This document shows positions 36,967 to 45,994 of a stretch of DNA of 64,000 bases, one piece after another. Where the stretch lies: the NCBI GenBank assembly GCA_965197635.1, contig CBDANN010000007.1:248001-312000 (forward strand), in the 5' to 3' direction. The first letter of the stretch is position 1. The number at the start of each line of letters is the position of its first letter. The position numbers were made by a program, and so were the translations under genes. The DNA is from Bin87 sp965197635. Its GTDB lineage: Bacteria; Chloroflexota; Dehalococcoidia; Lucifugimonadales; UBA3495. A model generated the notes under the pieces. It was not told the DNA's origin and made no database searches. It was given only the letters and a program-made list of their open reading frames with translations.

Positions 36967-38677
36967 CCCCCAATCCACCGAAAGGATGAGGTTGGTGTCG
37001 TGCTGAAGGGTTGAAAAAGTGCTCCCGGCTTCGGGGATAATGGTTTGTGAGACACCAAACCAACCCGGAACAAGGAGCACCCAACGGATGCTACCACCTG
37101 AGCGCCTTGAGCGCATCCAGGTCGCCTTCGACGATCACCGCCTGGTGGCCAACGCCGGACTGATCCTGCCGGTCACGCTGGCCCATCACCTGGGTCTGGG
37201 CGAACTGGTGGACCGCCACGTTGACTTGGGAGATGCACCGGGTCGTGCGAATGCTGGGGACAAGATGCTGACCCTGGTGGCGTCGGCCCTGGCCGGTGGC
37301 GACTGCATCGACGACGCCGACGCGCTGCGCGCTGGCGGGACCGAGCAGGTGCTGGGCTGTGTGGTCAAGGCGCCGTCCACGTTGGGTACGTTCCTGCGGA
37401 GTTTCCGTTGGGGCCACGCGCGGCAGCTGGATCGGGTGAGCCGTGAGGCGCTGGCCCGAGCCTGGGGCGCCGGGGCCGGACCGGGCGATGATCCGTTGAC
37501 CATCGACCTGGACTCCACCATCTGTGAGACCTACGGTCCGGCCAAGGAAGGGGCGCGCCGCCACACCTACACCGGCCAGCGGGGCTATCACCCGCTGTTC
37601 GCCGTCGCCGCTGGCGCCGGCGACGTGCTGATGGCTCGGCTGCGCCAGGGACGCGCCAACACCGCTCGCGGCGCGGCCCACTTCCTGCGAGAGACGGTAA
37701 GGCGAGTGCGCTGCGCCGGAGCCACCGGACCGCTCACCATGCGGGCCGACAGCGGCTTCTACAACCACGACATCGTCGCCGTCTGCCGCAAGATGAAGGT
37801 CCGCTTCTCCATCACCGTCCGCCAGCACGCCCAGTTGCGCAATCTCATCGCAGCCATACCTGAAGAGGACTGGACGCCCATCCCTTACTGGATGGAGGGC
37901 GCCGCCGACGTGGCCGAAACCAGCTACACTCCCTTCGCCAGTGAGCCCGATGCTGTGCCGGTGCGTCTCATCGTCCGAAGGGTGCAGCCCACGCCCAACT
38001 CCCAGCTGGCCCTCTTGGTCGACTACAGCTATCACGGCTTCATCACCGATAGAGACGGCGACACCCTGGAACTGGAGGCCGATCATCGCCGCCACGCCGA
38101 GATCGAGAACGCCATCCGCGACCTCAAGTACGGGGTGGGTCTCAACCACCTGCCCTCGGGCCGCTTCCCCGCCAACGCCGCCTGGCTGGCCGTCCAGACG
38201 ATGGCCCACAACCTGGCCCGCTGGACCACGCGCCTCGGGCTGGGCGAGCCGGTGGCGACCACCAAGACCCTGCGCAGGCGCTTCTTCTCCCTGGCCGGAC
38301 GCCTCACCCGCAAGGCACGCCGCCTCACTTTGCATCTCCCCCAGGGCTGGCCCTGGCGAAACCAGTTCAGCAGCGCCCTGGCCAGACTGCGCGCACTGCC
38401 ACTCCCTTCTTGACCACGCCCGCGGCGTCTGACCTGTCCACCAGATTACCTAACTGTCTGGCCCAGCCGCGCCAGGCTCGGCTCCTGATGGCCTCCGCCG
38501 GCGATCGGCGCTGAAAATCGCTTCCCGCGCCGCTACTACGGGTCGTCAACATCTCTTTGGACCGGCATCCACGCCCCACATCGTCCATTTCATCGGCATC
38601 AGGTCCCCGCCAGCCCGATCCCTGGTCCCTCATCCCTCCTCTGACCGCCGCCACGGTTTCCCTTCGGTGGATTCGGG
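36967..38677 (+). mobile_element. IS1380-family insertion sequence, copy 3 (1711 bp)
   Basis: Same element as at 4127-5837, flanked by CTAA at 36963-36966 and 38678-38681. The right target duplication contains the stop codon (TAG on the reverse strand) of the gene at 38678-39427, so that gene is not damaged. Confidence 0.9.
37088..38413 (+). CDS. IS1380-family transposase (copy 3)
   Basis: 441 residues from ATG 37088 (or 37019 for a 464-residue form). The protein is identical to that of copy 1 as far as I can compare, with all DDE motifs present (TIDLDSTICETYG, MRADSGFYN, IENAIRDLKYG). It appears functional. Confidence 0.93.
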   Translation: MLPPERLERIQVAFDDHRLVANAGLILPVTLAHHLGLGELVDRHVDLGDAPGRANAGDKMLTLVASALAGGDCIDDADALRAGGTEQVLGCVVKAPSTLGTFLRSFRWGHARQLDRVSREALARAWGAGAGPGDDPLTIDLDSTICETYGPAKEGARRHTYTGQRGYHPLFAVAAGAGDVLMARLRQGRANTARGAAHFLRETVRRVRCAGATGPLTMRADSGFYNHDIVAVCRKMKVRFSITVRQHAQLRNLIAAIPEEDWTPIPYWMEGAADVAETSYTPFASEPDAVPVRLIVRRVQPTPNSQLALLVDYSYHGFITDRDGDTLELEADHRRHAEIENAIRDLKYGVGLNHLPSGRFPANAAWLAVQTMAHNLARWTTRLGLGEPVATTKTLRRRFFSLAGRLTRKARRLTLHLPQGWPWRNQFSSALARLRALPLPS

Positions 38678-39427
38678 CTAACACGGTTCACCGTCAGCGT
38701 CCTCGGCTTGGAGCAGATTCTTGCACTTTGCCGCGACTTTTCTAGCCGTTTCGCTCATCTCATGGGAAACCATTCCCTTGTCTTGGCACAGTTCCATCGC
38801 TGTCTGCATGGCTACTAATACGGAGGTTTCGGTCCATCTGACAGTCCATTGTACTGAGGGCGCCTCACTTACGCGGATGTGGACGAATGTTGAGGGATAC
38901 TCGATAAGCAACCGTCGCAACCTTTTGTCGATCCCGTCATGACTGCCACTCGCCAAGTTGCTGAGTATCACGCTGGTTGATTTCCACGGGTAGGGGGGCT
39001 TCGGTGGCGGTCCGCCTAGTAAGTCTTCGAACGTCCTTATCCTGTTGGCTATGGCGCATCGGGTTTCAGCACTCAACGTCGTATCATATTGGAGGGTGTC
39101 TTTTGACGCGTGGTAGTCGCGGCTAATCTGCCACTCCGTCCAATCCTGTAACTCATTCTCGTTACTGGCCAGATATTCGAAACGGAAGGCAGCCTCGTGA
39201 ATACTCCTCGAAAGGGCTGCGGCAGGTCGAGGGAGCCTTTGATTGGTGAGCAACAAAACGCTTTGGTAGTGATCCAGGATCTGACCACATGTACTCGGTA
39301 TCTCTATCCGCCAAAGGTTGTGCATTACTAAGAGCTCTTGGCGGGACTTTATTGCAGTTCTTGGCAACTCGTTCAGCACCTTTTCTACATCCGCACAAAC
39401 CTCGATCGTCTCTAATTGTCGATCCAT
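38678..39427 (-). CDS. Hypothetical protein (DUF5677-like)
   Basis: 249 residues from MDRQLETIEVC (ATG 39427; three codons further upstream is another ATG). Helix-rich, with DHYQSVLLLTNQRLPRPAAALSRSIHEAAFRFEYLASNENELQDWTEWQ, a pattern recalling DUF5677 proteins, in which a helical region lists residents of former hospital-type HEPN-like folds; this match is from memory and weak. Ends EDADGEPC at a TAG that lies in the target site of the IS1380 element. Lower GC than its neighbours suggests transfer. No partner is apparent. Confidence 0.55.
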   Translation of the reverse strand: MDRQLETIEVCADVEKVLNELPRTAIKSRQELLVMHNLWRIEIPSTCGQILDHYQSVLLLTNQRLPRPAAALSRSIHEAAFRFEYLASNENELQDWTEWQISRDYHASKDTLQYDTTLSAETRCAIANRIRTFEDLLGGPPPKPPYPWKSTSVILSNLASGSHDGIDKRLRRLLIEYPSTFVHIRVSEAPSVQWTVRWTETSVLVAMQTAMELCQDKGMVSHEMSETARKVAAKCKNLLQAEDADGEPC

Positions 39428-39473
39428 GTGGAACATCTCCTATGACCACGCGTGACTGCCTAACCGTTAGCTA

Positions 39474-39609
39474 GTGTCCTGTATTCGTAGTTCGTCGTAT
39501 TACTCTGAGGCATTCCACCAAGACAGGAAAACGGTTTTCTTCTTGGAGCGGAGTGGCACAAAGGCACAAGTCAGCACTTTATTTCCGACGAACTACGGAT
39601 ACACCACAC
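39474..39609. mobile_element. 136-bp MITE (IS630-related), copy 2
   Basis: Same length as copy 1 and nearly the same sequence (a C for T in the right terminal repeat), with TA on both sides (39472-39473 and 39610-39611). It lies 112 bp upstream of the Rieske dioxygenase gene, so it could affect that promoter. Confidence 0.85.
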
Positions 39610-39721
39610 TAGTTTCTGAGCAGCTAATTCACCCATACTCTACCGCATCGATGGACAGGACGCACGGGATGATTGATACTATTGTCCAGAGCATTTATCC
39701 CGCCTCTACCGGAGGTGCATA

Positions 39722-41065
39722 GTGGTTGCCATTGGCCGCAAACACCAGATAATTGACCTTGAGACCGGACAACTCGACCGGCGGATATTCGTTGACCCGG
39801 ACATCTACGCCGAAGAGCAGGAAAAGGTGTTCGGGCGGGCGTGGCTGATGATAGGCCACGAGTCGCTGGTGCCCAAGCCCAACGACTACTTCCACACCTA
39901 CATGGGCGAGGAGCCGGTCATCCTTTGCCGCGATGGCCGAGGCAACCTGCGGGCCTTCCTGAACATGTGCCGCCACCGGGGCAACCGCATTGTCCGCACC
40001 GACACCGGCAACTCCCGCAATTTTGCCTGCGCCTACCACGGCTGGACGTTCTCCAACGAGGGCGAACTGGAATACGTGCCAGGGGACGAGGAAGCATACT
40101 ACGGGGCGCTGGACCGCGAGTGCCTGGGCCTGGTGGAAGCGCGGCTGGACACCTACGCCGGCATCGTTTTCGCCACCTGGGACCGGAGCGCCCCCGGCTT
40201 GGACGATTACCTGGGAGATGCCCGGTGGCTGCTGGATGTCAGCTTCAACCGGCTGGACAACGGCACCGAGGCGCTCGGCCCCATCAAGTGGATTGAGCCT
40301 CTCAATTGGAAAACGGCGGTGGACAACTGCTCCGACAACTACCATGTCCCGACGACCCACCTGTCCACCATCATCGTGCAGGGACGACATCGGGGCATTC
40401 CCCGGTTGACCCACGAGCAGCAGTTCCAGTCCGAGAACAAACACCTGTTTGTCAACGGACACTCCCTGACCATGCGGTTCCTGGAGCGTGCCGACCAGGC
40501 GCGGCAGACCCACGGGGTAACCGCCGAGAACCGCGAAGCCTTCGAAGAATACTACCGGCAGACCCTGGCCGAGGCAGAGCGACGGCTGGGCAACCTGCGA
40601 GCGCGTCGGCTGCACTTGGGCAATCACAGCCTGTTCCCTAACGGCGTGCTGGGGCTGCGGTTGGCGCACCCCCGCGGCCCGCTGCAAACCGAATTCTGGC
40701 ACTTCGTCGTGCTGGAAAAGGATATGCCCGCAGATCTGAAAACGGCTCTGCGTCGCGGCAGCGCCAACTACAACGGGGTCAACGGCATTTTCGAGCAGGA
40801 CGACATGGATAACTGGCGCGGCGTCACGAACTCGGCCCTCACGTCCATGGGACGCAAGTACACTCAAGACCTTTCGATGGGCGTCGGCCATGACCGACGC
40901 CATCCCCACTACCCGGGCGTCGTGGCGGAACGGTACACTTCAGAAAGCAACCAGCGCCTCTTCTACCGCCGCTGGGAGCAGTTCATGAACGCCGAAAATT
41001 GGGAGGACATCCCTCTGGAACCGAAGGTCATGGAATACGAGGGCACGGCCAAGTTGCGCGGTTAG
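39722..41065 (+). CDS. Aromatic ring-hydroxylating dioxygenase, alpha subunit (Rieske)
   Basis: 447 residues, GTG start at 39722 after GGAGGTG. The Rieske [2Fe-2S] ligands are C-R-H at about 94 (NMCRHRGNRI) and C-A-Y-H at about 113 (FACAYHGWTF); the mononuclear-iron region has VDNCSDNYHVPTTH with two His, and an Asp further on. It would insert both O2 atoms into an aromatic ring with electrons from a ferredoxin/reductase, which are not in the window. The beta subunit starts 7 nt later. Length is normal for large subunits of the biphenyl/benzoate group. The ring substrate is unknown. Intact. Confidence 0.93.
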   Translation: MVAIGRKHQIIDLETGQLDRRIFVDPDIYAEEQEKVFGRAWLMIGHESLVPKPNDYFHTYMGEEPVILCRDGRGNLRAFLNMCRHRGNRIVRTDTGNSRNFACAYHGWTFSNEGELEYVPGDEEAYYGALDRECLGLVEARLDTYAGIVFATWDRSAPGLDDYLGDARWLLDVSFNRLDNGTEALGPIKWIEPLNWKTAVDNCSDNYHVPTTHLSTIIVQGRHRGIPRLTHEQQFQSENKHLFVNGHSLTMRFLERADQARQTHGVTAENREAFEEYYRQTLAEAERRLGNLRARRLHLGNHSLFPNGVLGLRLAHPRGPLQTEFWHFVVLEKDMPADLKTALRRGSANYNGVNGIFEQDDMDNWRGVTNSALTSMGRKYTQDLSMGVGHDRRHPHYPGVVAERYTSESNQRLFYRRWEQFMNAENWEDIPLEPKVMEYEGTAKLRG

Positions 41066-41072
41066 GAGGGTC

Positions 41073-41606
41073 ATGGCTACCGACACGCGGACCACAACTG
41101 CCTCGCGGATGGAACTCTGGCATGAGCTGATGGAGTTCTACATTCGTGAAGCGTGGATGTTGGACGAAAGGCGCTTCCGTGAGTGGCTGGATCTGTTCAC
41201 GGATGATGTGTTCTATTTTATGCCCCGCCGACTGAACGTGCATCGCCACGAGACCGAGCGCGAACTCACGCCCGTCGGCGATCTCGCGATTTTCGAGGAC
41301 GACAAGACCTATCTGACCATGCGCGTTGAACGATTGGAGACAGGCATGGCCTGGGGCGAAGACCCGCCGTCGCGCACCCGACATCTGGTCGGCAACCTCG
41401 TGGCGGAACCGCAGCCCGATGGTGAGGTTAGGGCCAGGACTGCCTTCATCCTCTATCGATCGCACCACGAAACCGAGGAAAACATCTTCGCCGGCTACCG
41501 TGAAGACCTGCTGCGTCCGGCGAACGCAAGCTGGCAGATAGCCCGTCGCACCATCGTGTTGGACTCCAATGTCATCCTCGCCAAGAACCTGAGCGTGTTT
41601 TTCTAG
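41073..41606 (+). CDS. Aromatic ring-hydroxylating dioxygenase, beta subunit
   Basis: 177 residues, the usual size of the small NTF2-like subunit. Carries HELMEFYIREAWMLDERRFREWLDLFTDDVFYFMPRR at the start, RHLVGNLVAEP in the middle and WQIARRTIVLDSNVILAKNLSVFF at the end, all typical of the BphA2/BenB family. It forms an alpha3-beta3 complex with the subunit upstream. GGAGGGTC ribosome site right before ATG 41073. Intact. Confidence 0.93.
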   Translation: MATDTRTTTASRMELWHELMEFYIREAWMLDERRFREWLDLFTDDVFYFMPRRLNVHRHETERELTPVGDLAIFEDDKTYLTMRVERLETGMAWGEDPPSRTRHLVGNLVAEPQPDGEVRARTAFILYRSHHETEENIFAGYREDLLRPANASWQIARRTIVLDSNVILAKNLSVFF

Positions 41607-41944
41607 GACGCGTACCGTCCGGCCCATCAATGCTGCCCAAACTCCACATCGTGGACGAATTTGTCATAATGCCTCAAGTCAGGGATTCTGCCACCGCACG
41701 CTTCAACCTGGTGTCGGTTTGCTGCAAGCAGGACAGTGTCAGTCTCACTTCCAACAATGACCTGGGCAGTGGGGCGAACTGCTGAGCGATATTGTGCTCG
41801 ACATAGTCCTATTGAAACTGCTCCCGCACCGCAGTCGCGTACCCAACGCCCTCAGGAACCTCTACCGGCTCAAAGAAAAGGGCCGGGCCGGGATATTCTA
41901 ACGTTGCGCAGAATGACGCGGGACAGCGGCTCAGGGAGGCCGCA
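41607..41944. other. 338-bp gap with a possible degraded PIN-like fragment
   Basis: No intact gene. On the reverse strand 41635-41790 reads VRPTAQVIVGSETDTVLLAANRHQVEACGG..DLRHYDKFV, which could be the tail of a small degraded protein; I cannot place it in a family. No clear repeat or promoter is seen. Confidence 0.3.
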
Positions 41945-42250
41945 ATGACACTATCACTGGTGCGCGGGAAGCATGTCGTCTGCAAGGTTGCCGGCCCCCA
42001 CTCGGCGGAGGTGGTCGCCGACGGGGCAGTGCTCCAGTGGGACGGAATAATCGAAGCGGTGGGAGACTACCGGGAACTCAGCCGCCGGCATCCCGACGCC
42101 GAGGTCATTGGTTCCGGCAACCACATCGTCATGCCGGGGCTGGTCAACGACCACTTCCACGTCGGCCTCACTCCCTTCCAAATGGGAGCGCCCGACCTGC
42201 CGCTCGAAAGGTCATCGGCACGAGTTGCGCGGCGGTTCAATCGGCGCTGA
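41945..42250 (+). pseudogene. Truncated amidohydrolase (TRZ/ATZ-hydrolase or cytosine-deaminase type)
   Basis: Starts MTLSLVRGKHVVCKVAGPHSAEVVADGAVLQWDGIIEAVGDYRELSRRHPDAEVIGSGNHIVMPGLVNDHFHVGLTPFQMGAPDLPLE in one frame; GSG..VMPGLVNDHFH is the N-terminal metal-binding motif of the family. After about 88 residues (about 42208) the similarity ends and the frame runs into unrelated sequence and stops at 42250. Native proteins are about 450 residues, so most of the enzyme is lost. Confidence 0.7.
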
Positions 42251-42502
42251 GCCATTTCTGGTCAATAGCGAGGCGGGAATTGCTGGGGGTCCCAGCGCCT
42301 TTCTTGCGGGAATATTGACCGGTTGATCTCGCCGCCCGTGGGATTGCCGAAAACGCGTTCCCGGCCGCCGAGGTATTCAGGCAATAGTCTGGAATTCCTG
42401 ACAAATAGGAACGCAGTGTCCGGCCAGGATGGCGGTAGCAGACAATTCCGTCACACGCCGTTGGTAGGGATGAGGGCGCCTGTCAAGGGAGGCGGGATAT
42501 TG
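42251..42502. other. Gap between truncated amidohydrolase and IS66 remnant
   Basis: 252 bp. It contains short frames of no recognisable origin and no repeats I could name. Probably a scar of the deletions in this region. Confidence 0.3.
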
Positions 42503-42735
42503 GTAACAGTTCAGAGTTGAGGGGAAGCGAGTATTTGTTGGCAGGCGGTGAGGGTGTTCAAGCCTTGCGACCGCCAGGTGCCGAAGACGGAGGCCCGGGT
42601 CATCTTGGTGTCAGTGCCCTGGTCGGGGCGCGTGCCCCCGCTGATCCTCCGGCTGATCACCACGGGGCGCAGACTGCGCTCGGCGGCGTTGTTGTCCGGC
42701 AGCGCCTCGGGTTCGGCGACGAAGACGAAGAGGTC

Positions 42736-42759
42736 CCCGTATCCAGTACGGGGCAGGCT
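42736..42759. repeat. 24-nt hairpin module in IS66 copy 3
   Basis: CCCGTATCCAGTACGGGG followed by CAGGCT; in frame, adds eight residues. Confidence 0.85.
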
Positions 42760-43166
42760 CTTGATGTGCTTCGCTACCCGTCGGCACAACTTGGCCTGAA
42801 GAGCCGACGGGTCATCCTGGAAAGGCTGACCGAGGGCCAGCAGGCGGCGTTCCAGGGTCAGTTGGGCGGTGCGACGCTGTTTCCCTGACGGCTGGGTGAA
42901 GGCCGTGGCCTGGCGGTAGAGTTGTGGACCGCGTCAACCCACCGTGCCAGCCGGTCAGCCGGTCGTCCTTGGGGTAGAGGACGTGCAGATCGTGGATGTA
43001 CCGCAACAGGTGGGCCCAGGCGTTTTTGGGGCCGTCGTAGTTGATGGTAGGCGGCGTAGAAGTCGCTGACCAGCACGCCAGCGAACTGATCGCCCAGGAC
43101 TTCGTCCACCACCGCCTTGCCCCGTCCCCGTCTCAGGAAGTACCGCTGGGTGGGTGTGCTGAAGGC

Positions 43167-43182
43167 GATTGGTCAAAGATCG
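43167..43182. repeat. Short module, type A, in IS66 copy 3
   Basis: GATTGGTCAAAGATCG at the same GYVWTF position that carries type B in IS66 copy 1; creates a TGA in frame. Confidence 0.87.
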
Positions 43183-43345
43183 CACACGTAGCCGTTGTGT
43201 CCATCCTCAGGCCAGCCGGTCTCGTCGGCATGGGCCACCGGACTGCCTCGGATGCGTTCTACTATGGCGGCCAGTTCCGCTGCGCGGTGGGCGTACAACA
43301 GCGTTGGCACTGTGGGCAGGTGCGGGCGATGTAAGCGTGCGAGGA

Positions 43346-43431
43346 CATCGTGTTTCGGGTGCTGGCGGCGAACAACACGCCGGACTTCCGCACCATCTCG
43401 GACTCTCGCAAGGACAACCTAGTGTGGTGTA
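43346..43431 (+). pseudogene. IS1182-family transposase remnant, 5' piece
   Basis: EDIVFRVLAANNTPDFRTISDSRKDNL on the + strand, the conserved start region of IS1182-type transposases (usual pattern DFRTISDFRK). It continues after the IS630 element at 44589 (AELSDLFLQVLAWCQL). TA at 43430-43431 was the target of that IS630. Confidence 0.75.
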
Positions 43432-44588
43432 ACTGAAGTAAGTAGTAAAAGTATGGGTTATGAGGTATCCTCCGGGTGAGCAGTTCCGAGGGAGGATTGA
43501 CCATGGCCATCGGACGACCAATGCCACCGCTAATTCTGGACGAGGTGGAGCGGGAAACACTGGAGCGGTGGGTGCGACGTCCGAAGACAGCGCAAGCGCT
43601 GGCACTGCGGGCCAGGATGATCCTGGCCTGCGCCGAGGGCCGGAGCAACACCGCCGTGGGCGCCGATCTGGGGGTGTCCGACGAAACGGTGGGCAAGTGG
43701 CGTTCCCGGTTTCTGGAACGGAGGCTGGACGGGTTGTCGGATGAACCCCGCGGCGGTCGGCCGCGGTCGGTTACCGATGACGACGTGGAACAGGTGATTA
43801 CGCTGACGCTGGAGACCACGCCCAAGGACGCCACCCACTGGAGCACTCGGTCCATGGCCCAGCGGTCCGGCCTGAGCCACAACACGGTCAGCCGCATCTG
43901 GCGTGCCTTCGGGCTGCAGCCCCACCGCACCGAGACATTCAAGCTGTCGTCGGACCCTTTCTTCATCGAGAAGGTGCGGGATGTTGTGGGTCTCTACCTG
44001 GACCCACCCGATCGGGCGTTGGTTTTGTGCGTGGATGAGAAGTCCCAGATTCAGGCGCTGGACCGGACCAGGCCGCTGTTGCCCATGCGCCCCGGACCGG
44101 TGGAACGGCGCACCCATGATTACCTGCGCCACGGCACCACGTCGTTGTTCGCCGCGTTGGATACCAAAACCGGCAAGGTGATTGGCCGCTGCCACCGACG
44201 CCACCGGGCCGTGGAGTTCCGCAAGTTCCTCGATACCATCGAGGCCGAAGTGCCCCTTGACCTAGATGTCCACCTGATTGTGGACAACTACGCCACCCAC
44301 AAGACGGCGCTGATCCGGAACTGGTTAGCCAAGCGGCCTCGGTTCCACCTGCACTTCACTCCCACCAGCGCGTCCTGGCTGAACCTGGTGGAGCGGTGGT
44401 TCGGGCTGCTGACCGAAAAGCAGTTGCGGCGCGGCGTGCATCAGAGCAGCGGAGAACTGGAAGCCGCCATCTACGGGTTTCTGGATGTTACCAACGAAAA
44501 CCCCAAGCCCTTTGTCTGGACCAAGACCGCCGACCAGATCCTGGCCAACGTGGCCCGCTTTTGCCAACGAACTTTGGATACATGACAC
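43432..44588 (+). mobile_element. IS630-family insertion sequence, intact (1157 bp)
   Basis: Ends GTGTGGTGTAACTGAAG (left) and, read inwards, GTGTCATGTATCCAAAGTTC (right), with TA on both sides (43430-43431 and 44589-44590). Deleting the element restores an IS1182 frame (DNLAELSDLF), which proves the insertion point. A likely source of transposase for the 136-bp MITEs. Confidence 0.9.
43503..44585 (+). CDS. IS630-family transposase
   Basis: 360 residues from ATG 43503 (GGAGGATT upstream). An N-terminal helix-turn-helix (ARMILACAEGRSNTAVGADLGVSDETVGKWRSRFLERRLDGL) is followed by the DDE domain: LVLCVDEKSQIQALDRT (first Asp), VHLIVDNYATHKT (second Asp) and TPTSASWLNLVERWFGLLTEKQ (Glu). This is the IS630/Tc1-mariner fold; the element uses TA targets. 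Frame intact with no short-module insertions, unlike the other transposases nearby. Alternative start at 43476. Confidence 0.94.
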   Translation: MAIGRPMPPLILDEVERETLERWVRRPKTAQALALRARMILACAEGRSNTAVGADLGVSDETVGKWRSRFLERRLDGLSDEPRGGRPRSVTDDDVEQVITLTLETTPKDATHWSTRSMAQRSGLSHNTVSRIWRAFGLQPHRTETFKLSSDPFFIEKVRDVVGLYLDPPDRALVLCVDEKSQIQALDRTRPLLPMRPGPVERRTHDYLRHGTTSLFAALDTKTGKVIGRCHRRHRAVEFRKFLDTIEAEVPLDLDVHLIVDNYATHKTALIRNWLAKRPRFHLHFTPTSASWLNLVERWFGLLTEKQLRRGVHQSSGELEAAIYGFLDVTNENPKPFVWTKTADQILANVARFCQRTLDT

Positions 44589-44590
44589 TA

Positions 44591-45690
44591 GCAGAGTTGT
44601 CGGACCTGTTCCTGCAGGTGCTGGCATGGTGCCAGTTGGCTGGACTGGTGAAGTTGGGGCAGGTGGCGTTGGACGGGACCAAGGTGAAGGCCAACGCATC
44701 GCAGCATCAGGCGATGAGTTACGGGCGGATGCAGGAGCAGTCGGCGCAGTTGGCGACGGAGGTGGCGGAGTTGTTGCGGAAGGCGCCGGAAGCGGATGAC
44801 GCGGCAGACCGGCGGTACGGTCAGGACCAGCGTGGTGATGAGTTGCCAGCAGAGTTGGCCTTTCGGCAAGGCCGGTTGGAGAAGATGCGGGAGGCCATGG
44901 CGGCAATGGAAGCCGAAGCGCCGGCGGCGGCAGAGCAGGCCGAAGGGGAGGCAAGGCACTTTCAGGAGTCCCCGACGATAAAGCCCAGCACAACTTTACT
45001 GATGCTGAGTCCCGGATCATGCCCGCGCCGGGCGGGCGGGACTTCGTCCAGGCGTACAACTGCCCGGCGGTGGTGGACAGCGAACACCAGGTGATTGTGG
45101 CGGCGCAGGCCACGAACCAGGCATCGGACCAGCAGCAGGCGACGGGCATGGTCGAGGAGACCATCGGCAACACCGGCGTGATCCCCAGGGAAGTGTCCGC
45201 TGACGCCGGTTACTACTCAGCCAAGGTGGTTGACGAACTCTACGCGCTGGGCACAGACCCCTACGTCGCGCCGGAGCAAACCCGCCACGGGAGAGTATTG
45301 CCGCCAGCGCCCAGGGGCCGCATTCCCAATCATCTGTCCCCCCGGGACCGGATGCGGCGGAAGTTGCTGACGAAAAAGGGTCGTGAGCGTTACGCGCTGC
45401 GGATGGCGACGGTGGAGCCGGTCTTCGGCCAGATCAAGCAGGGTCGAGGGTTCCGGCAGTTCCTGCTGCGGGGTCTGGAGCAGGTGAAAGGAGAATGGCT
45501 GCTGATCTGCACCGGCCACCACCTGCTCCAGCTGTTCCGGTTCGGCTCCAAGATGCCGGCCCAAGGGCTCGTCGCATCGTTGACGAAGCCGGTTTCTGCC
45601 GTCATCGGCACACCGTTGGCCAAATACTGGCGGCAGCCGCGCCCGCGACCGGCAATCATAGTTAGTTGTTGCCGGTTAGTTCCCAGCTGA
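44591..45690 (+). pseudogene. IS1182-family transposase remnant, 3' piece, frameshifted
   Basis: Continues the piece at 43346: AELSDLFLQVLAWCQLAGLVKLGQVALDGTKVKANASQHQAMSYGRM with the family DGTK.KANAS motif, a coiled helix region, and then, one base out of phase from about 44970, DAESRIMPAPGGRDFVQAYNCPAVVDSEHQVIVAAQATN, EVSADAGYYSAKVV and RYALRMATVEPVFGQIKQGRGFRQF (Glu region), ending around 45690. The only frame break I see is the single-base shift; together with the IS630 insertion it is inactivated. Confidence 0.82.
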
Positions 45691-45994
45691 ATCCACGACC
45701 GTCAGGCATTCCTCAGATGGGCTGCCAGGCGACGAAACTTCGACTAGGCAAACAACCTGAACTGCTCCCAAACTGCGGCCCCATGGTTCGCGCAACATCC
45801 ATTACGTACTTCTGCGAGCATGATCGCCCCCAGCAGCCCGTTCCCGCAGGCCCCGAATCGCGTCTCGATGATACGATGGCAGACATAGAGTCGCTCTCAT
45901 CGACGGGTTTTCCAGAGGAGTGTTACCAAGGCATGCTCGTGGATGTGGGTACAGCGATGCGGCGACCCAGCGCCGCCACGGAGCGGGCATCATC

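Larger units (their letters stand above)
42503..43345 (-). pseudogene. IS66 transposase remnant, copy 3
   Basis: Left end GTAACAGTTCAGAGTTG at 42503 is intact; the C-terminal half of the transposase reads VVDEVLGDQFAGVLVSDFYAAYH and AERSLRPVVISRRISGGTRPDQG. A 24-nt hairpin module (42736-42759, in frame, SLPRTGYG) is inserted before DLFVFVAEPE. A 16-nt module at 43167-43182 replaces the codons of GYVWTF and puts a TGA in the frame. There are further frameshifts at about 42850 and 43050. The N-terminal third and the right IS end are gone, cut at an IS1182 fragment near 43345. Confidence 0.85.
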
